NCBI RefSeq assembly: GCF_015291705.1
Contig: NZ_CP030050.1
Location: forward strand, 9,425,001-9,489,000
Direction: 5' to 3'
Length of the DNA stretch: 64,000 nucleotides
Origin: Bradyrhizobium arachidis
GTDB taxonomy: Bacteria > Pseudomonadota > Alphaproteobacteria > Rhizobiales > Xanthobacteraceae
Shown here: piece by piece, positions 57,353 to 64,000 of the stretch
Layout of the letters: each line of letters starts with the position of its first letter
Numbering within the stretch: the first letter of the stretch is position 1
The notes under the pieces: generated by a model
What the model was told of the DNA's origin: nothing
What the model saw: only the letters and a program-made list of their open reading frames with translations
Databases searched by the model: none
Program-made: the position numbers and the translations under genes

Positions 57353-58978
57353 TCACTTCGCCGGCGGGGCGATGTAGACGTTCCAGCTCATCGACGGGCC
57401 GGCCTTGCCGTGGGTGAAGCGGCGCGTCGTCATCACGATGCGTTCGGCGTTCGGTGCGACCTCGGACACCCATTTCTCGAACGCGGGCAGGCGGCCGTCG
57501 GTCGGGTCGAACACGCCGATGAAGCCGTACTTCTTCGCGTCCTCGCGCGAGGTCAGCCCGGAATCCCAGGCCTCCAGCGGCATCAACGCCGCCGGGTGAT
57601 CCGCGCTGTAGAACACCAGCGGCTGGATCTGTTCCATGGTGCCGGCAACGACGGCCCACCGCGAGCCGAAGCGGGTGTGCCAGGCCTGGGTCAGTTCGCG
57701 CGCGAGATCCGAGCGCGCGCCATAGATCGCGGCGTTGCCGGCATTGGCCGCCATCTCGCGCGCGGCGATCCAGGGCGAAGCCGCCAGCGTCGCGACGCTC
57801 AGCACGAGCCAGATCGCGGCGATGTTGAACAGCACCGCGCTCTGCACCCGCAGCGCCGGGATCGCGACCAGCGCCAGCGGCACCAGGAAGAACAGCGAGA
57901 TGCCCCAGTCCGTCTTCATGTAGATGCTGAAGGCGAGCGCGCCGAGCGGCGGGCCGACCGCGACGATGATCTGGACAATCCAGACATTCAGCGCCTGCGC
58001 AAGATTGACGCCGGCATTTTCGCCGCGCGCCCAGGCCCGCGTGACGACGCGCAAGGGCGCACGCACGAGCAGCGTGAGCCACGGCGGCACCAGCGCCATC
58101 GCGAGCGCGGCGAGCGCCACGGGCAGCGCCAGCAGCGCGAAATTATGCAGGGCATAGCCGGCCACGAGCTGATGCACGAGGCCAGCATCCTCGAGGCTGT
58201 AGGTGTCGCCGGCATAGGTCAGCGGCACGAAATGCGCCTCCGCCAGCCAGACGATGTGCGGGATCATCGCCACCACCATCGTCGCGATCGCCACCCATGG
58301 CGCTGGCGACAACAGGAACCTCATGCGATCCGGATGGATCAGCGCGGCAAGACCGATGGCGCCGATCATGGTCAGCACCCAGTATTTGGTCATCAGCGCC
58401 AGCGCGCCGGCAAGGCCGAGCCAGACGCCGGATTGCCACGTCCGCTTCTCGAAGGCGTTGAGATAGGCCAGCACCAGCAGCGGCAGCGTGACGAGCTGGA
58501 GCAAATCCGCGTTGTACTTGAAACCCTTGAAATTGAAGATCGGGTAGAGCGCGACCATCACCACGACCAGGAACGCGCGCCGCGCATCCACCACGCGCAA
58601 GGCAACCAGCCAGCAGATCACCATGCCGACGCCGACGGTCGCCATCGCCAGCGCATAGGTCGCCCAATCCGCCGCCGGGAACACCTTGAACCAGAGCCCG
58701 GCGACCCAGCCCGACAGCGGCGGGTGCTTGCCGTAGCCCCAGAGGAATTGCTGGCCCCAGCCATAGGCTTCTGCGACGTCCATATGAACGTCCTGCGCTG
58801 CCTTGAGATTGATCAGGATGAAGGTCCAGAGCACGGCATGCAGGATCGCGAGCTGGATCACCAGCCACAGCCGCGCCTCGGGGCGGATCGCGCAGGCGAC
58901 CAGCCAGGACCGGAAGCGGTTGTAACTCAAGCGGGTCTTCGCCCGCGCTCTGGCCGTGGGAAGAGAGGTGGTCGACAT
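57353..58978 (-). CDS. Glycosyltransferase family 39 (ArnT/PMT-like) membrane protein
   Basis: This 541-residue polytopic protein fits GT39. The N-terminal catalytic loop contains DVHMDVAEAYGWGQQFLWGYGKHPPLSGW, where DxxEAY and KHPPL resemble the ArnT active site. About eleven membrane helices follow and the C-terminus is a soluble domain (QPLVFYSADHPAALMPLEAW). Members transfer sugars from polyprenyl phosphates to lipid A, proteins or other acceptors; the acceptor here is unknown. It is a single leftward gene divergent from lepA. Confidence 0.9.
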   Translation of the reverse strand: MSTTSLPTARARAKTRLSYNRFRSWLVACAIRPEARLWLVIQLAILHAVLWTFILINLKAAQDVHMDVAEAYGWGQQFLWGYGKHPPLSGWVAGLWFKVFPAADWATYALAMATVGVGMVICWLVALRVVDARRAFLVVVMVALYPIFNFKGFKYNADLLQLVTLPLLVLAYLNAFEKRTWQSGVWLGLAGALALMTKYWVLTMIGAIGLAALIHPDRMRFLLSPAPWVAIATMVVAMIPHIVWLAEAHFVPLTYAGDTYSLEDAGLVHQLVAGYALHNFALLALPVALAALAMALVPPWLTLLVRAPLRVVTRAWARGENAGVNLAQALNVWIVQIIVAVGPPLGALAFSIYMKTDWGISLFFLVPLALVAIPALRVQSAVLFNIAAIWLVLSVATLAASPWIAAREMAANAGNAAIYGARSDLARELTQAWHTRFGSRWAVVAGTMEQIQPLVFYSADHPAALMPLEAWDSGLTSREDAKKYGFIGVFDPTDGRLPAFEKWVSEVAPNAERIVMTTRRFTHGKAGPSMSWNVYIAPPAK

Positions 58979-59092
58979 GGCCCGCTTGCTAGCGCGTTTT
59001 GGCCCCGCTTGGAATCAGCTTGGCGTGAACAAAGACCCTGAAAATACAGCAATATGGTTGCCGCACGGGGATGTGAGTGGTATCCCGCGCCC

Positions 59093-60904
59093 ATGACGAC
59101 CGTCCCCATTTCCAACATCCGCAATTTCTCCATCGTCGCCCATATCGACCATGGCAAATCGACGCTGGCCGACCGCCTGATCCAGATGACCGGCGGCCTC
59201 TCCGACCGCGAAATGGCGGGCAAGGAGCAGGTGCTCGATTCCATGGACATCGAGCGCGAGCGCGGCATCACCATCAAGGCGCAGACGGTGCGCCTGTCGT
59301 ACCGCGCCAAGGACGGCAAGGATTACATCTTCAACCTGATGGACACGCCCGGCCATGTCGACTTCGCCTACGAAGTCTCGCGGTCGCTGGCGGCCTGCGA
59401 GGGTTCCCTGCTGGTCGTCGACGCCAGCCAGGGCGTCGAGGCGCAGACGCTCGCCAACGTCTACCAGGCGCTCGACAACAATCACGAGATCGTCCCGGTC
59501 CTGAACAAGGTCGACCTGCCCGCGGCCGAGCCGGAGAAGATCAAGCAACAGATCGAGGACGTCATTGGCATCGACGCCTCGGATGCGGTGATGATCTCGG
59601 CCAAGACCGGCCTCGGCGTTCCCGACGTGCTGGAAGCCATCGTCACCCGCCTGCCGCCGCCAAAGGGCGACCGCGATGCGACCTTGAAGGCGCTGCTGGT
59701 CGACAGCTGGTACGACGTCTATCTCGGCGTGGTCGTGCTGATCCGCGTCGTCGACGGCGTCATGAAGAAGGGTAGCCGCGTGCGCATGATGGGCACGGGC
59801 GCCGCCTACGACGTCGAGCGCGTCGGCTTCTTCACGCCGAAGATGCAGCAGGTCGAGGAGCTCGGCCCCGGCGAGATCGGCTTCATCACCGCTGCGATCA
59901 AGGAAGTCGCCGACACCCGCGTCGGCGATACCATCACCGACGACAGGAAGCCGGTCGCCGACATGCTGCCGGGCTTCAAGCCGGCGATCCCCGTGGTGTT
60001 CTGCGGCCTGTTCCCGGTCGACGCCGACGACTTCGAGACGCTGCGCGCCGCGATGGGCAAGCTGCGCCTCAACGACGCCAGCTTCTCCTTCGAGATGGAA
60101 ACCTCGGCCGCCCTCGGCTTCGGCTTCCGCTGCGGCTTCCTCGGGCTCTTGCATCTCGAGATCATCCAGGAGCGGCTGTCGCGCGAGTTCGACCTCAACC
60201 TGATCGCGACCGCGCCGAGCGTCATCTACAAGATGAAGCTCACCGACGGGACCGAGCTCGAGATCCACAATCCCGTCGACATGCCCGACGTGGTCAAGAT
60301 CGCCGAGATCGACGAGCCCTGGATCGAGGCGACGATCCTCACGCCCGACGAATATCTCGGCAGCGTCCTGAAGCTGTGCCAGGACCGCCGCGGCTCGCAG
60401 AAGGAGCTCACTTACGTCGGCTCCCGCGCCATGGTGAAATACGATCTGCCGCTCAACGAGGTCGTGTTCGACTTCTACGACCGCCTGAAGTCGGTCTCCA
60501 AGGGCTACGCCTCGTTCGACTATCATCTCACCGACTACAAGCCGGCCGACCTCGTCAAGATGCAGATCCTCGTCAATGCCGAGCCGGTCGATGCGCTCTC
60601 GATGCTGGTGCATCGCACCCGCGCGGAAGGGCGCGGCCGCGCCATGGTCGAGAAGATGAAGGAGCTGATCCCGCCGCACATGTTCCAGATCCCGATCCAG
60701 GCGGCGATCGGCGGCAAGGTCATCGCCCGCGAGACGGTGCGCGCGCTGCGCAAGGACGTCACCGCAAAGTGCTACGGCGGCGACATCACGCGTAAACGAA
60801 AACTTCTGGAGAAGCAGAAGGAAGGCAAGAAGAAGATGCGGCAGTTCGGCAAGGTCGACATCCCGCAGGAAGCCTTCATTGCCGCGCTGAAGGTGGACAG
60901 CTGA
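59093..60904 (+). CDS. lepA: Elongation factor 4 (LepA)
   Basis: This 603-residue translational GTPase starts at ATG 59093 ([12 protein letters not shown]). G motifs are [29 protein letters not shown] and LNKVDLP; the LepA-specific C-terminal domain is [20 protein letters not shown] near the end. It back-translocates or remodels stalled ribosomes. An upstream in-frame ATG at 59054 would add 13 non-conserved residues. Confidence 0.97.
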   Translation: MTTVPISNIRNFSIVAHIDHGKSTLADRLIQMTGGLSDREMAGKEQVLDSMDIERERGITIKAQTVRLSYRAKDGKDYIFNLMDTPGHVDFAYEVSRSLAACEGSLLVVDASQGVEAQTLANVYQALDNNHEIVPVLNKVDLPAAEPEKIKQQIEDVIGIDASDAVMISAKTGLGVPDVLEAIVTRLPPPKGDRDATLKALLVDSWYDVYLGVVVLIRVVDGVMKKGSRVRMMGTGAAYDVERVGFFTPKMQQVEELGPGEIGFITAAIKEVADTRVGDTITDDRKPVADMLPGFKPAIPVVFCGLFPVDADDFETLRAAMGKLRLNDASFSFEMETSAALGFGFRCGFLGLLHLEIIQERLSREFDLNLIATAPSVIYKMKLTDGTELEIHNPVDMPDVVKIAEIDEPWIEATILTPDEYLGSVLKLCQDRRGSQKELTYVGSRAMVKYDLPLNEVVFDFYDRLKSVSKGYASFDYHLTDYKPADLVKMQILVNAEPVDALSMLVHRTRAEGRGRAMVEKMKELIPPHMFQIPIQAAIGGKVIARETVRALRKDVTAKCYGGDITRKRKLLEKQKEGKKKMRQFGKVDIPQEAFIAALKVDS

Positions 60905-60933
60905 GACCGTCGTAGATCAGTTCGCCGACCTCG

Positions 60934-60954
60934 TGCCCGGGCCTGTCCCGGGCA
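60934..60954 (+). repeat. Palindromic repeat, family B, copy 3 (short)
   Basis: TGCCCGGG and CCCGGGCA around CCTGT match the core of family B. The following TTTTCG makes it a plausible terminator for lepA. Confidence 0.75.
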
Positions 60955-61000
60955 TTTTCGTTGTTGGAGCCGCGGAGAAGCCGACCGGACGACAAAAATG

Positions 61001-61025
61001 TCGAAAACAACCCCATGCACAGTAG
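61001..61025. repeat. 25-base sequence identical to 33156-33180
   Basis: The same 25 bases as at 33156-33180, starting TCGAAAACAACCCCATGC. Immediately preceding bases differ in the two places, so the conserved unit is short. Confidence 0.85.
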
Positions 61026-61373
61026 ACTTGTTCGGATTGATGATTTTTGATTTTCAGAATTGAGCTTGCTCCGTCGGGCAAAACAGGGGCATAATGCAAT
61101 CCTCGCGGTGTGTGGCACATCGCCATTCCCAGGCACGCCACTTGGCGCGAGCCCGCAAGCCCTTCTCCGCATTGATGCTCCGCGATGGATTCCGGGCTCG
61201 CGCGTAGCGCGCCTGGCAATGACGATGCGGCGAAGAGCTTGATCATCGCGACGGGATAGATCGCGTTCACGGCAGGGTGGCAAAGCGCGTATAGCCGCCA
61301 GCCTTGCCCTCCGCCGCCCGATAGGCCACCATCCCAGCGCGCACCACCAACAAAACCAAGCGCGAGGAAACGC

Positions 61374-62594
61374 ATGAGCAAGCCGTCGGGCTTCGACTAT
61401 GGCTGGGTCATTGTCGCCGCGGGCGCGCTGATGACCTGTGTCGGGTTCGGCACGATGCTGTCGCTGGCGGTGTTCTTGCAGCCGATCTCGGAAGCGATGG
61501 GATGGTCGCGCGCCGGGGTGTCGGCAGCGGCGACGCTGGATTTCCTCTGCATGGGGGTGGCCGCGTTCCTGTGGGGCACGCTGTCGGACCGGTTCGGCAC
61601 GCGCATCGTGGTTCTCGCAGGAAGCGTTCTGCTCGGGCTCGGTCTCGTCACCGCGAGCCAGGCGACGAGCTTGTGGCAATTCCAACTCAGCTTCGGCGTG
61701 CTGATCGGGATTGCCGCCGGCAGTTTCTACGCGCCGATGATGGCGCTTGCGAGCGCGTGGATCGAGAGGAATCGCAGCCTTGCGGTGGCGCTGGTCTCCG
61801 CCGGCATGGGCGTGTCCCCGGTGACAATCGCGCCGACCGCAAGCTGGCTGATCACGGCCTATGACTGGCGCACCGCGATGCTGGTGATCGGCTGTGCTGC
61901 CTGGGCGCTGCTGATTCCAGCCTGCTTCCTGGTGCGTCCGGCGCCGGCAACGGCGGGCGCCGCCACCACAGACGCAGGACCCGAAGTCGAGCTGACAGCG
62001 GCGCAGGCGCTGCGCACGCCGCAATTCATCGCGCTCGCGGCCGCGCATTTCGCCTGCTGCGCCGCACATTCAGGCCCGATCTTCCACATGGTGTCTTACG
62101 CGATGGTATGCGGCATCGCGCCGCTGACAGCAGTGACGGTCTACAGCGTCGCCGGCGTCTCAGGCCTCGGCGGACGCCTGCTGCTCGGCGCACTCGCCGA
62201 TCGCATCGGCGCAAAACCCGTGCTGGTCGGCGGCCTGTTCGTGCAGGCGATGTGCATCGCGACTTATCTCGCGGTGGCCCAACTCGGCGAATTCTATGCG
62301 CTATCGGTTGTGTTCGGTCTCGCCTATGGCGGCGTGATGCCGCTCTATGCGGTGCTGGTCCGCGAATATTTCGGCGCGCGCATCATGGGGACCGTGTTTG
62401 GCGCGGTGTCGGCGTTCGCGAGCCTCGGCATGGCACTCGGCCCCTGGGCCGGCGGGCTGGTGTTCGACAGTTTCCAGCAATACACGTGGCTGCATGTCGG
62501 CTCCTTCGCGATCGGGCTTGCCGCCGTTGCGGTGGCGCTGAGCTTTCCGACCAAACGGAGGCAGACACTCGGGCTTGGCCGCGCGACGGCGTGA
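61374..62594 (+). CDS. Major facilitator superfamily transporter
   Basis: This 406-residue protein has twelve predicted helices. The family loop between helices 2 and 3 is WGTLSDRFGTRIVVLAG and its repeat is LLGALADRIGAKPVLVGG. It resembles the OFA/monocarboxylate group (opening FDYGWVIVAAGALMTCVGFG). GAGGAAACGC precedes ATG 61374. The substrate is unknown; organic anions are typical. Confidence 0.92.
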   Translation: MSKPSGFDYGWVIVAAGALMTCVGFGTMLSLAVFLQPISEAMGWSRAGVSAAATLDFLCMGVAAFLWGTLSDRFGTRIVVLAGSVLLGLGLVTASQATSLWQFQLSFGVLIGIAAGSFYAPMMALASAWIERNRSLAVALVSAGMGVSPVTIAPTASWLITAYDWRTAMLVIGCAAWALLIPACFLVRPAPATAGAATTDAGPEVELTAAQALRTPQFIALAAAHFACCAAHSGPIFHMVSYAMVCGIAPLTAVTVYSVAGVSGLGGRLLLGALADRIGAKPVLVGGLFVQAMCIATYLAVAQLGEFYALSVVFGLAYGGVMPLYAVLVREYFGARIMGTVFGAVSAFASLGMALGPWAGGLVFDSFQQYTWLHVGSFAIGLAAVAVALSFPTKRRQTLGLGRATA

Positions 62595-62604
62595 GGAAGG
62601 ACGC

Positions 62605-62925
62605 ATGAGCAGGCGTTTGCTGCTGCTTTGGATCGTTCTTTCTTTGCTTTGGGGCTGTGTCGCTGGCTCGATGGCCATCCTTGTTTGGAAGGGAGATGCC
62701 CATGCGCGCGCTTACGAGCGCGCATCGGCTGCGGTCTGGGCCAAGTACGATAGTGACTGTGCGTCGTTCAAGACGAAGGCACCTTTGTGCGATTTTCCTC
62801 CCGCCAAGCCACCTGTTTCTGCGATTCCGAACTTCGCTTATCCAGCGGTGGTTTTGGGTCCTCCTCTCGTGCTCTTCTTCTTTGGCTGGGTGTGGCTCGG
62901 GGTAACTAGCGGCTTGCGCCGATAA
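62605..62925 (+). CDS. Small membrane protein of unknown function
   Basis: This 106-residue protein starts at ATG 62605 with GAGGAAGG seven bases upstream. Membrane helices lie at about 5-25 (LLLLWIVLSLLWGCVAGSMA) and 79-103 (YPAVVLGPPLVLFFFGWVWL), with a short external segment containing two cysteines (DSDCASFKTKAPLCDF). It follows the MFS gene by ten bases and is probably co-transcribed. The family is not recognised. The 144-base gap after it shows nothing notable. Confidence 0.7.
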   Translation: MSRRLLLLWIVLSLLWGCVAGSMAILVWKGDAHARAYERASAAVWAKYDSDCASFKTKAPLCDFPPAKPPVSAIPNFAYPAVVLGPPLVLFFFGWVWLGVTSGLRR

Positions 62926-63069
62926 ACACACAGCGGCGAGCAAAGCGAAGTCCAATTACCGCTTTCTTCCCATCGAGGTAGCTCTAAATTTTTCACACTG
63001 CATAGGAATATTTGCAACAATATAAGCGAGCGGCTGCCTCGCGATGCACGCCGACTTTCTGGGTGGCAA

Positions 63070-64000
63070 ATGAGCAATTGGCGTGCATCCGTGCACCATA
63101 ATTACAGGGTATTCATCCTCGACAACGAAGGCCACATCATCAACCGCGCGCACCTATCGTCGCAAAATGACGAAGCTGCAAAGGAACGCGCCAGGCACTT
63201 CGCCAGCTCCGGGCTGGCCGTGGAGTTGTGGGACGGCCCCCGCAGGATCGCGACCGCCATCGAAAGCCGGACGATGCGACCAATTGCGTGTTCGCGATCA
63301 CGGCGCATCGCTACCGTCGACGTCGTCCACGATCTCGCTGCCGCTGAAACAGTCTGGCGCAGTCTCGAGAGTCCAAACCATTCCGCAACACCGTACCAAC
63401 GGTTCGATTTTCTCGCCGCTTGGCAGCGGCAGGTCGGTGAGCGCGCCGGGCTTTCGCCGTTTCTCGTGATCGCCAGTGATGACGACGGCAGGCCGCTGGT
63501 CCTGCTGCCGCTCGTGTTACGGACGGTCCTCGGGATACGCTGCGCTTGCTTCATGGGCGGGAGCCATTCAACTCTCAATATGGGCCTGTGGGAACGCGAC
63601 TTCGCGGCGGCAGCAACCGAACATGATCTCTACTCCTTGATAGCGATGCTCGCCGCGCGCGACGAAGCCGACGCGCTCGTGCTGCGCTCGCAGCCGACCT
63701 ACTGGTTCGAACTGCAAAACCCGCTGAAACTGCTGCCTCACGAGCCCTCGACCTGCCCCTGCCCAGTGCGCACGATCGAGCCCCGCGCCACACCGGTGAG
63801 CCTGATCAGCGAAGCTCTCCGTCGCCGGCTGCAGCGCAAGGAGCGAAAGTTGCAACGGCTTGCCGGCTATCGCTATCATATCGCGTCTGATGACGCTGAC
63901 ATTACCCGCCTGCTCGACTGGTTTTTCCAGGTCAAGGCGCAACGAATGGCCCAAAGGAAGCAGCCATTCGTGTTCGCCGAACCTGGCGTGCAGGAATTCA
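63070..64000 (+). CDS. CelD/BcsL-like GNAT protein with N-terminal extension (partial)
   Basis: The frame runs open from ATG 63070 to the window edge, 310 codons. From about residue 80 it resembles CelD/BcsL-type GNAT proteins linked to polysaccharide (cellulose-like) synthesis: PYQRFDFLAAWQRQVGERA, PLVLLPLVLRTVLGIRCACF and, near the end, LRRRLQRKERKLQRLAGY. Residues 10-65 (YRVFILDNEGHI, VELWDGPRRIATAIE) look like a separate small domain found alone in rhizobia. An internal ATG at 63274 (residue 69) could be the ancestral start of the GNAT part. Confidence 0.75.
   Translation, partial: MSNWRASVHHNYRVFILDNEGHIINRAHLSSQNDEAAKERARHFASSGLAVELWDGPRRIATAIESRTMRPIACSRSRRIATVDVVHDLAAAETVWRSLESPNHSATPYQRFDFLAAWQRQVGERAGLSPFLVIASDDDGRPLVLLPLVLRTVLGIRCACFMGGSHSTLNMGLWERDFAAAATEHDLYSLIAMLAARDEADALVLRSQPTYWFELQNPLKLLPHEPSTCPCPVRTIEPRATPVSLISEALRRRLQRKERKLQRLAGYRYHIASDDADITRLLDWFFQVKAQRMAQRKQPFVFAEPGVQEF

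Larger units (their letters stand above)
60905..61373. other. Gap after lepA with palindromic repeats
   Basis: This 469-base gap has no gene. It contains family B copy 3 at 60934-60954 (TGCCCGGG and its complement, then TTTTCG, possibly the lepA terminator), the 25-base sequence shared with 33156-33180 (61001-61025) and another REP-like palindrome near 61188-61222 (GGGCTCGCGCGTAGCGCGCC). The MFS gene promoter presumably lies in the last 150 bases; no clear match was found. Confidence 0.6.

Overview
This 64 kb window looks like a chromosomal segment of a slow-growing rhizobial alphaproteobacterium, most likely Bradyrhizobium or a close relative. The evidence is uniformly high GC, core genes in a typical alphaproteobacterial arrangement (split F0 operon with a b' subunit, ctaC-ctaD-ctaB-coxF-ctaG-ctaE, chvI-chvG-hprK-EIIA-HPr) and several families of short palindromic intergenic repeats. 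Species cannot be fixed from this sequence alone. I see no rRNA, tRNA, insertion sequence, prophage or CRISPR array.

Layout. 1-4.7 kb: the start of a YjbQ-family gene, an exported coiled-coil protein, the complete F0 ATP synthase operon (atpI-atpB-atpE-b'-b) with promoter and terminator, and an exported protein of unknown role. 4.8-8.2 kb: a thrC - M16 peptidase - GNAT operon read leftward. 8.2-11.2 kb: a noncoding stretch with strong hairpins, a divergent LuxR-type two-component pair and a small NTF2-like protein. 11.3-18.0 kb: the aa3 cytochrome c oxidase operon read leftward from ctaC to SURF1, with a possible FixK-type site upstream. 18.4-24.8 kb: an IalB-like protein, tldD, lepB, a YjbR/nucleotidyltransferase pair, a PAN-domain protein and gshA.

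24.8-26.2 kb: a divergent marR/glutathione S-transferase pair with two matching palindromes between them. 26.3-27.4 kb: small proteins. 27.4-33.9 kb: a beta-oxidation operon (NTF2-like, acyl-CoA dehydrogenase, thiolase, FadJ-type enzyme) divergent from padR, with two tandem inverted repeats lying on the operon promoter. 33.9-40.6 kb: a frameshifted outer-membrane barrel gene, a 1155-residue PodJ-like polarity protein with Sel1 repeats, and a TauE/SafE permease with its TIGR02186 partner. 40.7-47.4 kb: an MBL-fold hydrolase, a divergent EamA transporter/LysR pair, a small exported protein, glycogen phosphorylase and a thioesterase.

47.5-57.2 kb holds pckA and the chvI-chvG-hprK-EIIA-HPr cluster, which links envelope sensing to the incomplete PTS. 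Between pckA and chvI lie an exported TPR-CHAT (caspase-like) protein and a HugZ-type FMN protein; this is the most intriguing accessory content in the window. 57.3-64 kb: a GT39 glycosyltransferase, lepA, an MFS transporter, a small membrane protein and a CelD-like acetyltransferase that runs off the end.

Most of the window is ordinary core genome. The points most worth a second look are the exported CHAT protein and its position, the PadR and MarR operator arrangements, the frameshifted porin-like gene, the N-terminal extension on the CelD-like protein, the noncoding interval upstream of thrC and the mobile-looking palindromic repeats.
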